DNA of 64,000 nt, from contig NZ_JAIVLL010000001.1 of NCBI RefSeq assembly GCF_020524625.1, forward strand, positions 992,001 to 1,056,000. The letters are read 5' to 3'. The notes beneath the pieces were generated by a model. The model saw nothing but the letters and a program-made list of their open reading frames with translations, was not told the origin of the DNA and did not search any database. Position 1 is the first letter of the stretch. Each line of letters begins with the position of its first letter. This stretch comes from Brevundimonas poindexterae. Its GTDB lineage: Bacteria > Pseudomonadota > Alphaproteobacteria > Caulobacterales > Caulobacteraceae. A program made the translations under genes and the position numbers. This document shows positions 16,772 to 25,708 of the stretch, in pieces.

Positions 16772-17209
16772 CTACATCATGGCGGCAGGTTCGAGCCGGT
16801 AGGTGACGCCGCCGGTCTCGGCCTCCATCCGGTTCAGGCCGGTGCGCCGGAAACGGAGCACCGGTTCACCCCCCGCATCGGTCAGGGCGACCAGACCGTC
16901 AACGATACGCCATCCCGCGACCCGCGCGATGGCCGTCTTCTCGCAGCCTTCCAGATAGACGCCGAAGCCGTCGCCCTGCGGCGTTCTCTGGAGCGCAACG
17001 CGGCATTCCGTGTCGTCCGGGCGGTCCGAGGCATGAAGCGCCCAGAGGCCGCTGACCTCCTCGGGGCCGACCGGAAGGGCATCCTGCGAAGCATGTGTCA
17101 TTCCGGCATCTCCTTTGGGAGTCGACGCCTGGGGTTCAGCCGCCGTGCAGGCTCCGGCCCCCAGGGCCAGGGCGACCAGTCCGAAAAGACCGGGATGGAG
17201 TCCGTTCAT
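16772..17209 (-). CDS. Metalloprotease inhibitor of the AprI/Inh family, exported
   Basis: 145 residues. A hydrophobic N terminus (GLFGLVALALGAGAC) ends at a cysteine, so it is probably a lipoprotein with an atypical lipobox, or a plain secreted protein. The mature domain follows the Inh pattern: VSGLWALH near residue 52, a disulphide pair bracketed by ECRVALQRT and LEGCEKT, RVAGWRIVDGLVALTDAGGEP, and VLRFRRTG. AprI/Inh proteins are small periplasmic beta-barrels whose N terminus plugs the active site of secreted serralysin-type metalloproteases, protecting the producer. Its divergent neighbours are a type I secretion ABC transporter and fusion protein of the protease-exporting kind, which fits well. 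No serralysin gene is in the window. Confidence 0.75.
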   Translation of the reverse strand: MNGLHPGLFGLVALALGAGACTAAEPQASTPKGDAGMTHASQDALPVGPEEVSGLWALHASDRPDDTECRVALQRTPQGDGFGVYLEGCEKTAIARVAGWRIVDGLVALTDAGGEPVLRFRRTGLNRMEAETGGVTYRLEPAAMM

Positions 17210-17320
17210 GGCGGAAAACTCCCTGTGGCGACGGCCGCTTGCCGTCAGGGGCCTATCTCGATCACCAATCGGTGGCTAGACTAAGACATCCCCCGGTCGA
17301 ACGTCGGCCGAACCCCTGAG

Positions 17321-19081
17321 TTGCGCGTGTTCAACGACCTGATCCCCGGCAAACCCGGCACCGAGCCTCTCGCCGAGGCGCTCAAGGCGTGCCGCCCGCA
17401 CTTCGTGTGGGCCGGGGTGTTCAGCGCGCTTGTGAACCTGCTGTACCTGACGCCCACCCTGTACATGATGCAGGTCTATGACCGGGTCGTGCCGACCGGC
17501 GGCGTGCCGACCCTGCTGCTGGTCAGCGCCATCGCCGTGTTTGCGCTGGCGACGCTGGCCCTGCTGGACTGGCTGCGGACGCGGCTGCTGGTGCGGGCGG
17601 GGCTGAGGCTGGACCGTCTGCTGGTGTCCCGCCTTCTGGGCCGGGTCGTCGACCTGCAGGCCCAGTCCCCCGGAAGTCAGGTCCTGCGCGAGTTCGATCA
17701 TGTGCGCAGTGCGGTGTCCGGTCAGGGCGCGCTGGCCCTGTTCGATGCCCCGTGGACCCCGATCTACATCGGCTGCTGTTTCCTGCTGCACCCGGCGCTG
17801 GGCGCCCTGACGCTGGTAGGCGCTATCGTGCTGTTCGTGCTGGCGATGCTGAATGAGCGTGACAGCCGCCCCCGCCTGAACGACGCCATGAAGGAAGGGC
17901 AGGCCGCCTATGCCGCCCAGGAAAGCATGGCAGCCCAGAGCGAGGTCGTGCGCGCCCTGGGCATGCGCCAGGCCGGAATCGCCCTGCAAGTCCGGCAGCG
18001 TCAGATCGCCACCCAGCGGCAGGCCGAGGCCCAGTTCACCGGCGGCCGCTATACCGGCATCATCAAATTTCTTCGGCTGATGCTGCAGTCCGCCGCCTTG
18101 GGTCTGGCGGCCTATCTGACCGTCAACGGCCAGATTTCAGCCGGATCGATCATCGCGGCTTCTGTGCTGCTGACCCGGGCCGTGCAGCCCATCGAACAGA
18201 TGGTCGGCGCCTGGCCGACCCTGATGCAGGCGAAGGCGTCGTGGAAATCCCTGCTGCAGGTGTTTGCCTCGACCGCGCGCGTGGACCGCGAGCTGACCAC
18301 CCTGCCCGCCCCGGAAGGGCGACTGGCGCTGGAACAGGTCACGGTGCGTTTGCCGGGCACCCAGGTTCCGCAGCTGAAGGGTGTCAGTTTGAGCCTCGAA
18401 CCCGGTCAGGTGCTGGGCGTGATCGGCCCGAGCGGATCGGGCAAGACGACGCTCGCGCGCGTGGTGGCCGGCGCGATCACGCCGACCGCCGGCTCGGTCC
18501 GGCTGGACGGTGCCGACTATGACGCCCGCGAAGGCGACCGGCTGGCCGAACACATCGGCTATCTGCCCCAGGTGCCGGGCCTGTTCGCGGGAACGGTGAA
18601 GGACAATATCTCGCGCTTCCAGTCTGCCCTGGGTGCCACCGCCGAGGAGGTCGACCGGCTGGCGGTCGCCGCAGCCAAGGCCGCAGGCGTGCATGAGATG
18701 ATCCTGCGCCTGCCCGAGGGCTATGACACCCGCCTCGGCCCAAATGGTTCGGGTCTGTCGGTCGGCCAGTCGCAACGGGTCGCGCTGGCCCGGGCGCTTT
18801 ATCGCGATCCGGTCGTGCTGGTTCTGGACGAGCCCAATGCCAACCTGGATCAGGAGGGTGAGGCGGCCCTGCTTCAGGCCATCCGTGGCGCCGCCGCCCG
18901 GGGGGCCGCGGTTCTGATGATCGCGCACCGGGCCGGTGTTCTGGGCGGTGCGGATCGCCTGCTGATGCTGCGAGAGGGCACAGTGCAGATCGAGGGGCCG
19001 CGCGACGAGGTCATGATGCGGCTGAACCCCGGGCGCTCCAAGCCCACGGTCGTCCCGCCGCCGGGAGCGCAGTCGGCATGA
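17321..19081 (+). CDS. Type I secretion ABC transporter, PrtD/RsaD type
   Basis: 586 residues. Six membrane helices lie in the first 300 residues (for example VNLLYLTPTLYMMQVYDRV, a PrtD hallmark). The ATPase domain follows with Walker A GPSGSGKTT (369-377), signature LSVGQ (479-483) and Walker B VLVLDEP (499-505). It energises direct export of proteins with C-terminal signals such as RTX proteases, lipases or S-layer proteins. There is no N-terminal peptidase domain. The start is uncertain: TTG at 17321 or GTG at 17327, neither with a strong ribosome site. It overlaps the fusion-protein gene by 4 bases (ATGA). The outer-membrane TolC partner is elsewhere. Confidence 0.92.
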   Translation: MRVFNDLIPGKPGTEPLAEALKACRPHFVWAGVFSALVNLLYLTPTLYMMQVYDRVVPTGGVPTLLLVSAIAVFALATLALLDWLRTRLLVRAGLRLDRLLVSRLLGRVVDLQAQSPGSQVLREFDHVRSAVSGQGALALFDAPWTPIYIGCCFLLHPALGALTLVGAIVLFVLAMLNERDSRPRLNDAMKEGQAAYAAQESMAAQSEVVRALGMRQAGIALQVRQRQIATQRQAEAQFTGGRYTGIIKFLRLMLQSAALGLAAYLTVNGQISAGSIIAASVLLTRAVQPIEQMVGAWPTLMQAKASWKSLLQVFASTARVDRELTTLPAPEGRLALEQVTVRLPGTQVPQLKGVSLSLEPGQVLGVIGPSGSGKTTLARVVAGAITPTAGSVRLDGADYDAREGDRLAEHIGYLPQVPGLFAGTVKDNISRFQSALGATAEEVDRLAVAAAKAAGVHEMILRLPEGYDTRLGPNGSGLSVGQSQRVALARALYRDPVVLVLDEPNANLDQEGEAALLQAIRGAAARGAAVLMIAHRAGVLGGADRLLMLREGTVQIEGPRDEVMMRLNPGRSKPTVVPPPGAQSA

Positions 19082-20457
19082 GCGATATGAGCTTTCCCGA
19101 TCTGGATCGCCCGCGCCCGGCGCTAGAGCCTGCGCCGGTCGAGGCTCCGCTACCCGGACCGGAGGATTCGCCGCGGGGTGAGCTGATCGTCGGTGGCGCG
19201 GTAATCGCCCTGTTCTTCGTCATCTTCCTGGGCTGGGCGGCCTTTGCCCCGCTGGACGCCGGGGCCTTTGCCAGCGGCCAGGTATCCGTGTCCGGCAACC
19301 GCCAGGCCGTGCAGCACCGCGATGGCGGCGTTGTCAGTGCACTCCACGTCGCCGAGGGCGATACGGTCGAGGCTGGACAGATTCTGGTCGAGGTCGCGGG
19401 TGGCGAACTGGCGGCGACCGAACGTGGCCTGGCGGGTCAGGTGGTGGCGCTGCTGGCCCAGCGAGCCCGGCTGGCGGCCGAGCGGGACGGTCTCGGCAGC
19501 ATCCCGGTGCCGCCCGAGTTCGGCGCCATGCCCCCCCAGGATCAGGCCCTGGCCAACGAAGCCATGGCCCTGCAACGCCAGCAATTTAATGCCCGCCGTA
19601 CGGGCCGCTCGACCCAGCGCGGTGTGCTGGGCCAACGGGTCAACCAGCTCCAGCAGCAGGTCTCCGGCTATCAGCGGCAACTGGAAGCCAATGCCGAACA
19701 GCGGCGTCTGATCGAGGACGAACTGGCCGACGTTCGGCGACTGGCCGAGCAGGGCTATGCCCCCATCAGCCGGGTGCGCGCACTGGAGCGGCAGGCGGCG
19801 GCCCTCGACGGCGAGGCCGGATCCCTGCGGGCCGAGATCGCGCGCGCCAATGAGGCCATGGGCGAGGCGCGGCTTCAGATGTCTGGCGTCGGCACTGACA
19901 TGGACGAGGACGTGACCGAACAACTCCGCGCGGTGGAGGTGCAGCTGAACGAACTCCAGCCGCGCCTGTCAGAGGTGCGCGCCCAGATCGAGCGCAATCG
20001 GGTGCGGGCGCCGGTCTCGGGCCAGGTCGTCGGCCTGACGGTCTTCACGCCCGGCGGCGTGATCCAGGCCGGACAGACGCTGATGGAGATCGTGCCGTCA
20101 AACGCCTCACAGATCATCGTGGCCCGGGTGCAGCCGAACGACGTGGACAATCTGCGCGTGGGCCTGCTGACCGAGGTGAAGTTCCCGGGCCTGCGCTCGT
20201 CCAACCCGCCGATCCTGAAGGGCCGGGTCGAACGGATTTCGGCCGACAGCTTCACCGAAGAGGGCTCGAACGCCCGCTACTTCCGGGCCGAGATCGTCGT
20301 GCCGCCGGAAGAGCTGGCCAAGCTGGGACGCGGCGCCAATTCCATCCGGACGGGCTCCCCGGTCGAGGTGGTGATCGTGCTGCGGCGCCGGACCCTGCTG
20401 CAGTACATGATCGAGCCGCTCGCCCGCGGCCTCTGGCGCACCGGCAGCGAGGTTTAG
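19078..20457 (+). CDS. Type I secretion membrane fusion protein, HlyD/PrtE type
   Basis: 459 residues. A short cytoplasmic Pro-rich N terminus, one membrane helix (about 37-60), a biotinyl-lipoyl-like segment (VQHRDGGVVSALHVAEGDTVEAGQ), a long coiled-coil hairpin (about 115-280, rich in Gln, Glu, Arg and Ala) and the second lipoyl half with RAPVSGQVVGLTVFTPGGVI. The C-terminal beta domain ends LLQYMIEPLARGLWRTGSEV. It bridges the ABC transporter to a TolC-type channel. The ATG is within the ATGA overlap with the transporter gene, so the two are translationally coupled. It ends 5 bp from the convergent GST gene. Confidence 0.92.
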   Translation: MSDMSFPDLDRPRPALEPAPVEAPLPGPEDSPRGELIVGGAVIALFFVIFLGWAAFAPLDAGAFASGQVSVSGNRQAVQHRDGGVVSALHVAEGDTVEAGQILVEVAGGELAATERGLAGQVVALLAQRARLAAERDGLGSIPVPPEFGAMPPQDQALANEAMALQRQQFNARRTGRSTQRGVLGQRVNQLQQQVSGYQRQLEANAEQRRLIEDELADVRRLAEQGYAPISRVRALERQAAALDGEAGSLRAEIARANEAMGEARLQMSGVGTDMDEDVTEQLRAVEVQLNELQPRLSEVRAQIERNRVRAPVSGQVVGLTVFTPGGVIQAGQTLMEIVPSNASQIIVARVQPNDVDNLRVGLLTEVKFPGLRSSNPPILKGRVERISADSFTEEGSNARYFRAEIVVPPEELAKLGRGANSIRTGSPVEVVIVLRRRTLLQYMIEPLARGLWRTGSEV

Positions 20458-20462
20458 CGCCT

Positions 20463-21116
20463 TCAGTCCCGGTCCGGGGCGCCCAACGGGAAATAGTGCC
20501 GATACGGGCGAGCCTCATCGACCGCACGGGCGAAGGAGGGGCGGCTGAGCAGGCGAGCCCGATAGGCCTTGAGATGCCCCAGCGCTTCGGGAATGGGGTG
20601 GGTCCAGTCGGCGTAGAAGAGGGATGGCGCAGCGGCACAGTCGGCCATGCTGAAGCTGTCCCCCACCGCCCATGTCCGGCCCGCCATGCGTTGGTCCAGC
20701 CAGGTGTAGCTGGTCTCCAGCATCCTCCGCGCCTCCTCCACGCCGTAAGGATCGCGATCTTCCGCCGGGCGAATGGCGTCGAAGACGAACTTGCCCTGGG
20801 GCGTCATGACATAGTTGTCGAAGAACCGGTCCAGCATCCAGACCTCGAGCGCGAGATCGGGGTCGTCGGGGATCAGTTTCACCAGACCCGGGTGATGGCG
20901 CTGGAGGTATTCGATGATGATCGTGGCTTCGAGCACCACACGACCGCCTTCCCGCAGGATCGGAAAGCGCTTCATTGGCCAGAGGGCGGCCAGTTCTTCG
21001 GCCACCTTCGAATCTTCGACCATCCGCAGGGTGAAGGGGGTGTCGTTCTCATAGAAGGCAATCAGAGCCTTCTGGCAGTAGGACGAAAACGGGTGGGCAA
21101 AGAGCTCGAGCGTCAT
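20463..21116 (-). CDS. Glutathione S-transferase family protein
   Basis: 217 residues: a thioredoxin-like N-terminal domain (MTLELFAHPFSSYCQKALIA with Ser/Cys near residue 11-14, MKRFPILREGGRVVLEATIIIEYL with the cis-Pro and the glutathione-binding Glu-Ala/Ser pair) and an all-helical C-terminal domain including GDSFSMADCAAAP. Such proteins conjugate or reduce with glutathione; the substrate is unknown. It is the last gene of a three-gene minus-strand operon with an ArsR regulator and an SRPBCC protein, and its ATG overlaps the SRPBCC stop (ATGA). Confidence 0.88.
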   Translation of the reverse strand: MTLELFAHPFSSYCQKALIAFYENDTPFTLRMVEDSKVAEELAALWPMKRFPILREGGRVVLEATIIIEYLQRHHPGLVKLIPDDPDLALEVWMLDRFFDNYVMTPQGKFVFDAIRPAEDRDPYGVEEARRMLETSYTWLDQRMAGRTWAVGDSFSMADCAAAPSLFYADWTHPIPEALGHLKAYRARLLSRPSFARAVDEARPYRHYFPLGAPDRD

Positions 21117-21586
21117 GAGAAGGCCCTCGGTTCGCGGCCCTCGATCACGGCGACGAGGTTGTCGACATGCCAGGCGGTGCCGTGCTCACGGCCCTGGACC
21201 GCCTCGATGCCGCCAGAGAAATAGGCCCCCTGTTCGGTATGCAGCAGGCGGGTGGTTGCGCCCTCAGGCCGGAGCTCAATGGTCTGGAGCGAGACCGAGA
21301 GTTTATCGGCGTTATGGAACAGGTCGTAGACGAGGATGATCCGCTCGTTCGGGACAATGTCGTGATAGACGGCCTGAAAGTCACTGGTCAGACCGCTGGG
21401 CCAGCGTGCGTGAAAACGCTCCCGGCCACCGACGCGGAATTCAAAATCCCGGTGCAGGGTTTCGATGTCGGTCGGCGCCTTGAACCAGGCCATCTTGGCC
21501 TCCAGAGTCGCATAGGCCGCGAACACCCGTTCGGGCGGAGCATTCAGCACGCGCTCGATGGTGAAGGTCGCATGGGTCAGGCTCAT
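21113..21586 (-). CDS. SRPBCC/AHSA1-family ligand-binding protein
   Basis: 157 residues with the AHSA1-type START-like pattern: FTIERVLNAPPERVFAAYAT at the start, a DFEFRVGGRERFH strand, and a final HGTAWHVDNLVAVIEG helix. This helix-grip fold binds hydrophobic ligands or acts as a polyketide-cyclase-like scaffold; no enzyme activity can be assigned. AHSA1 genes are very often joined to ArsR regulators, as here: it overlaps the ArsR gene upstream and the GST gene downstream by 4 bases each. Confidence 0.87.
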   Translation of the reverse strand: MSLTHATFTIERVLNAPPERVFAAYATLEAKMAWFKAPTDIETLHRDFEFRVGGRERFHARWPSGLTSDFQAVYHDIVPNERIILVYDLFHNADKLSVSLQTIELRPEGATTRLLHTEQGAYFSGGIEAVQGREHGTAWHVDNLVAVIEGREPRAFS

Positions 21587-21963
21587 GGGGTTTCCCCTGA
21601 AGACGATTGGGCGAGATAGGCGTCCAGCTGGTCGTATCGCTGTTCCCAGAAGCGCTTGTGTTCGGCGATCCAGGCCTCGACGCGCGTCATGGCTTCGACC
21701 TCGAGCGTGCAGGTGCGCACGCGTCCCACTTTTTCGCTTTTCACAAGGCCGGCGTCCTGAAGGACTTTCAGGTGCTGGACCACGGCGGACAGGGTCATGG
21801 GCAAAGGGGCGGCCAGTTCGCTGACCGAGGCCGGACCGCGCGCGAGGCGTTCGACCATGGCCCGCCGACCGGGATCGGACAGGGCCTGGAAAGCCAGGTC
21901 GAGAGGTTGCGTTTGATACTGTAGTATTGACTTAAGTATTGTGCCGCGCCCGGCGGCTGTCAA
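21583..21963 (-). CDS. ArsR-family winged-helix regulator
   Basis: 126 residues. The core runs DLAFQALSDPGRRAMVERL, then an HTH (VSELAAPLPMTLSAVVQHLKVLQDAGLV) and a wing (KSEKVGRVRTCTLE). It is the non-metal type that commonly controls an adjacent AHSA1 gene; metal-binding cysteine motifs are absent. The only ATG before the HTH is at 21963, giving an N-terminal extension that contains operator-like palindromes in its coding sequence, so the true start could be a non-standard codon further in. It leads the ArsR/SRPBCC/GST operon and probably represses it. Confidence 0.83.
   Translation of the reverse strand: MTAAGRGTILKSILQYQTQPLDLAFQALSDPGRRAMVERLARGPASVSELAAPLPMTLSAVVQHLKVLQDAGLVKSEKVGRVRTCTLEVEAMTRVEAWIAEHKRFWEQRYDQLDAYLAQSSSGETP
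21916..21937. promoter_or_regulatory. Two small palindromes, candidate ArsR operator
   Basis: ATACTGTAGTAT (21916-21927; 5-bp arms) and ACTTAAGT (21930-21937; perfect) lie side by side in an AT-rich island at the 5' end of the ArsR frame. Side-by-side dyads near the regulator start are typical of ArsR autoregulation. They lie inside the frame if the ATG at 21963 is used. Confidence 0.4.
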
Positions 21964-22000
21964 GCGCGCGGCTTTGACAGGGGGAACCTCAGGTCTTCGG

Positions 22001-24106
22001 TCAGGTCCGGGCTTGTGCCTTCACCCGCTGGCGGAAGCGGTGCAGCAGGGGTTCGGTGTAGCCGTTCGGCTGCTCCACGCCCTCGAACACCAGCGCGCGC
22101 GCCGCCTGGAAGGCGAGGCTGTCGTCGAAGGCGGGCGCCATGGGGCGGTAGAGGGGATCGCCCGCATTCTGGGCATCGACCTTGGCCGCCATGCGTCTCA
22201 GGGCGGAGTCGACCTGATCCGCGGTGCAGACGCCGTGCAGCAGCCAGTTGGCCATATGCTGCGAACTGATCCGGAGAGTCGCGCGGTCCTCCATAAGGCC
22301 GACGTCGTGGATGTCTGGCACCTTGGAACAGCCCACGCCTTGATCGATCCACCGCACCACATAGCCGAGGATGCCCTGGGCGTTGTTGTCCAGCTCCTGT
22401 TCGATCTCCTCGGCGCTCCAGTTGCGGCCTTCCGCCAGCGGCGGGGTCAGCAGGTCCTCAAGCGGGCGTGGCCCGGCGGCGCCCATCGCTTCGCGCACCG
22501 CAAAGACGTCGGTCTGGTGATAGTGCAGCGCATGGAGGGTGGCGGCCGTCGGTGAGGGCACCCAGGCGGTGTTGGCGCCCGTCTTCGGATGGCCGGCCTT
22601 TTCGTCCAGCATCTGCGCCATGCGGTCCGGCGCGGCCCACATTCCCTTGCCGATCTGGGCGCGGCCCGACAGGCCGCACTGCAGGCCGATCGCCACATTG
22701 CGCTGCTCATAGGCGGCGATCCAGGTGCTGGTCTTGATCTCGCCCTTTCGGACAACGGGACCGGCCTGCATCAGGGTGTGGATCTCGTCGCCCGTGCGGT
22801 CGAGGAAGCCCGTGTTGATGAAGACGATCCGATCCTTCACCGCATGGATACAGGCAGCCAGGTTGGCGGAGGTGCGGCGCTCCTCGTCCATGACCCCGAC
22901 CTTGATCGTATGGCGCTCCAGCCCCAGCAGGTCCTCGACCGCGTCGAACAGGCGGTTGGTGAAGGCGCACTCGTCCGGACCGTGCATCTTGGGTTTGACG
23001 ATGTAGATCGAGCCCTCGCGGCTGTTCCGGTGTGCCCCGAGCCCGTGCAGATCGTAGAGGCCGATCAGGCTGGTCAGGATGGCATCGAGGATGCCTTCCG
23101 GTGCTTCCGATCCATCAGGCATCAGCACCGCCGGGGTGGTCATCAGGTGGCCGACGTTACGCACGAACAGCAAGGCGCGCCCGGGAAGGCCCAGTTCTGC
23201 GCCCTCGGTCGTGACATAGGTGAGGTCGGGTGCAAGGCGACGGGTCAGGCTCTTGCCGCCCTTGTCGAAAGTCTCGGCCAGATCGCCCTTCATCAGGCCC
23301 AGCCAGTTGCGGTACGCCGCGACCTTGTCCTCGGCGTCCACGCAGGCGACCGAGTCTTCCAGATCGACGATGGTCGTCAGCGCCGATTCCAGCACTACAT
23401 CGGCGATGCTCGCCGGATCGGTGCGACCAATCGGGTGGTCGGGGTCGAACACGACCTCGATGTGCAGGCCATTGTGGCGGAACAGGCGGCCTCGTTTGGT
23501 CTGGCCCAGATATTGGCTGCTGTCGCGGAGGGCGATGCCCTGATGCGGGTCCTTGAGGTCGGCCCAGGATCCCTCAGCCAGCGGCACAGCCTCGTCGAGG
23601 AAGGCCTTGGCGCGCGCCACGACCCGGGCGCCTCGCGCGGCGTCATAGCCCCCTGCGGGCGGCAGGTCGCCCAGCGCGTCGGTGCCGTAGAAGGCATCGT
23701 ACAGACTGCCCCAGCGGGCGTTGGCGGCGTTCAGGACAAAGCGGGCGTTCAGCACCGGCACGACCAGCTGCGGACCGGCCAGGGTGGCGATCTCCGCATC
23801 GACATTCTGCGTGCCGACGGTGAAAGGTGCGGGCGCCTTTGCCAGCCAGCCGATCTGCTTCAGGAAGTCGCGCTGGGCGGCCACGTCGTACGGCTGGCCC
23901 TTGCGGTCCCGGTGCCAGGTATCGATGCGAGCCTGCAGATCATCGCGCACAGCCAACAGGCGCCGGTTCTCGGGCTCGGCCCAATCGAGCAGCGCCCGCA
24001 CGCCCGACCAGAATTCCCCCCCGTCGATCCCCAGCCCCGGCAGAACCTCGTCCTCGACAAAGGCGGCAAGAATGGGGGCAACGGTCAGATCGGCACGGAC
24101 GGGCAT
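22001..24106 (-). CDS. glcB: Malate synthase G
   Basis: 701 residues, close to the usual length of about 720 for isoform G. It condenses glyoxylate and acetyl-CoA to malate in the glyoxylate cycle. Recognisable blocks: [64 protein letters not shown] (with the catalytic Arg region), [18 protein letters not shown] and [11 protein letters not shown], then the acetyl-CoA-side block with [20 protein letters not shown]. The ATG at 24106 matches the family N terminus. It stands alone, 85 bp after the HxlR gene on the same strand; isocitrate lyase is not in the window. Confidence 0.95.
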   Translation of the reverse strand: MPVRADLTVAPILAAFVEDEVLPGLGIDGGEFWSGVRALLDWAEPENRRLLAVRDDLQARIDTWHRDRKGQPYDVAAQRDFLKQIGWLAKAPAPFTVGTQNVDAEIATLAGPQLVVPVLNARFVLNAANARWGSLYDAFYGTDALGDLPPAGGYDAARGARVVARAKAFLDEAVPLAEGSWADLKDPHQGIALRDSSQYLGQTKRGRLFRHNGLHIEVVFDPDHPIGRTDPASIADVVLESALTTIVDLEDSVACVDAEDKVAAYRNWLGLMKGDLAETFDKGGKSLTRRLAPDLTYVTTEGAELGLPGRALLFVRNVGHLMTTPAVLMPDGSEAPEGILDAILTSLIGLYDLHGLGAHRNSREGSIYIVKPKMHGPDECAFTNRLFDAVEDLLGLERHTIKVGVMDEERRTSANLAACIHAVKDRIVFINTGFLDRTGDEIHTLMQAGPVVRKGEIKTSTWIAAYEQRNVAIGLQCGLSGRAQIGKGMWAAPDRMAQMLDEKAGHPKTGANTAWVPSPTAATLHALHYHQTDVFAVREAMGAAGPRPLEDLLTPPLAEGRNWSAEEIEQELDNNAQGILGYVVRWIDQGVGCSKVPDIHDVGLMEDRATLRISSQHMANWLLHGVCTADQVDSALRRMAAKVDAQNAGDPLYRPMAPAFDDSLAFQAARALVFEGVEQPNGYTEPLLHRFRQRVKAQART

Positions 24107-24191
24107 GGGCAGTCAGTCTCCTGTTCCGGGGAGCTGTAACATTCCGTGATGACCCGGCGTAAGTCGAGGCCCGATTTTGCAGCGCAGCGGA

Positions 24192-24608
24192 TCAGGACCG
24201 GGTCCGGGCGTCGAAGTCGGCCCGGGCTGCCTCGATTTTCTCCAGATTGGCCTCGGCCCAGCCCCAGACACCGCAGAAGGCCTCGGCCAGCGTCCGGCCC
24301 ATGTCCGTCAGGGCATAGTCGACGCGCGGCGGGATGACGGGGTGGACCGTCCGCGTGACCAGACCGTCGCGCTCCATCTGCCGCAGGGTCTGGGTCAGCA
24401 TCTTCTGGCTGATATCGCCCACGTGCCGGCCGACCTGGGTGAAGCGGGTGGGGCCGTGCTCTTCCAGGACCTCGAGGATCAGCAGGGTCCACTTGTCTGC
24501 CACGCGACCGATCACCTCCTTCACCAAGGCCTCGACGCGCGGGTCGGCGGGCATGTCGGTGACCGGATCCTTGATGCGGGCGGGCGGAAGCGCCGTCACA
24601 GCCTTCAC
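24192..24608 (-). CDS. HxlR-family winged-helix regulator
   Basis: 138 residues with the HxlR signature: VIGRVADKWTLLILEVLEEHG, then TRFTQVGRHVGDISQKMLTQTLRQMERDGLVTR and the PPRVDYALTDMGRTL wing. HxlR proteins bind as dimers and often sense redox or quinone stress. It is transcribed away from the oxidoreductase gene at 24699 across a 90-bp gap with a symmetric site, the common arrangement where HxlR controls its divergent neighbour. Confidence 0.88.
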   Translation of the reverse strand: MKAVTALPPARIKDPVTDMPADPRVEALVKEVIGRVADKWTLLILEVLEEHGPTRFTQVGRHVGDISQKMLTQTLRQMERDGLVTRTVHPVIPPRVDYALTDMGRTLAEAFCGVWGWAEANLEKIEAARADFDARTRS

Positions 24609-24617
24609 TCTCCTTCA

Positions 24618-24650
24618 GGTAAGTACAAATCTTTTCGGTGCCTTCTTACC
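24618..24650. promoter_or_regulatory. Candidate HxlR operator
   Basis: GGTAAG (24618-24623) and CTTACC (24645-24650) are perfect inverted half-sites 21 bases apart, with GTACAAATC next to the first. They lie between the divergent HxlR and oxidoreductase genes, where a shared operator would be expected. Confidence 0.45.
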
Positions 24651-24698
24651 ACAAGTGCGCGGCATGCCCAGTTTGGGGCTCGCGAAAAGGAGACCCGC

Positions 24699-25448
24699 AT
24701 GCAAATACCCAACGACACCATTCTCATCACCGGCGGCAGCGCCGGCATCGGCCGCGCCCTCGCCGAGGCCATGCACCGTGACGGAGCGAAGGTCATCATC
24801 ACCGGTCGCCGCGAGGATGCCCTGCGCTCGGTCGCCGAGGCCAACCCGGGTATGGACTGGGCCGTGCTGGACATGACCGACGCCGACACCATCGCCGCCT
24901 TTGCCGCACAGGTCACCCGCGACCACCCGGCCCTCAATGCCGTCATCCACAACGCCGGCATCATGGAGGTCGAGGACCTGACGGCCGACGCCTGGGACCT
25001 CGACCGCGTCGACCGCACCCTGGATACCAATCTGCTCGGTCCGATCCGGCTGACCGCCGGCCTGATCGGCCACCTGAAACAGCAGCCGCGGGCCAGCCTC
25101 ATGACCGTGTCGTCAGGACTGGCCTTTGTGCCGTTGGCTGCAACACCGATCTATTCGGCGACCAAGGCGGCCATCCACTCCTGGACCCAGTCCCTGCGCA
25201 GCCAGCTGAAGGACACCCCCATCGAAGTGCTGGAACTGGCCCCGCCGGGCGTCGCCACCGACCTGATGCCGGGCCATGCCGAGAACCCCGCGTCGATGCC
25301 GCTCGATGACTATATCGCTGAGGTCATGGACCTGATCCGCTCAGGCAATACCCCGGCCGGCGAGATTCTGGTCGAGCGTGTCAAACCTCTCCGCTTTGCC
25401 GAACGGGATGGCTATCAGGCGGTTTACGCGCATCTGAACGGCGGCTGA
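24699..25448 (+). CDS. Short-chain dehydrogenase/reductase (DltE-like)
   Basis: 249 residues. The NAD(P) motif TGGSAGIGRALAEAM is at residues 10-24, NAG at about 87-89 and the catalytic Tyr-x3-Lys in IYSATKAAIHSW near 152. The pattern matches the DltE-like oxidoreductases that are often paired with HxlR regulators; the substrate is unknown. The start at 24699 (MQIPNDTILITGG) has a good AAAAGGAGA ribosome site 7 bases before it. Control by the divergent HxlR gene is likely. Confidence 0.88.
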   Translation: MQIPNDTILITGGSAGIGRALAEAMHRDGAKVIITGRREDALRSVAEANPGMDWAVLDMTDADTIAAFAAQVTRDHPALNAVIHNAGIMEVEDLTADAWDLDRVDRTLDTNLLGPIRLTAGLIGHLKQQPRASLMTVSSGLAFVPLAATPIYSATKAAIHSWTQSLRSQLKDTPIEVLELAPPGVATDLMPGHAENPASMPLDDYIAEVMDLIRSGNTPAGEILVERVKPLRFAERDGYQAVYAHLNGG

Positions 25449-25460
25449 TCGCAGCAAAGA

Positions 25461-25593
25461 GTGAGGGCCGGCCTTGACTTGGCCGCAATGGAGGCCCACT
25501 TGCGCTGCATCGCACAATCGCGATGCCCGGTGCGCTCCAGCGCGTGTGGGTCCCTGATACCGGGACCTGACTGTAGAAGCGACCGGCCCTCAC
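25461..25593 (+). ncRNA. Candidate structured RNA upstream of the DEAD-box helicase gene
   Basis: The gap 25449-25708 has no gene but strong self-complementarity. GTGAGGGCCGG (25461-25471) pairs perfectly with CCGGCCCTCAC (25583-25593). Inside, GCATCGC and GCGATGC form a tip hairpin, extended by a longer imperfect stem (GGCCCAC..GCGCT with AGCGCG..GTGGGTCC). Two side hairpins (CGGCC/GGCCG on the 5' side; GGTCCC/GGGACC on the 3' side) compete with it. A long rod with closing stem and central bubble resembles 6S RNA in outline, but no conserved 6S sequence could be verified. The alternative is a cis-acting leader of the helicase gene 116 bases downstream. Confidence 0.4.
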
Positions 25594-25708
25594 ATCTCAT
25601 TCGCTGCCCGGACACGCGGGGTGGCGCCCGTTCAAGCCGGTTCCTGAAGACAGGGGCCGGACAGGCGGTGCGCCCGTGGGTCGTGCCGCATGCGAAAGAT
25701 CATCCGGC

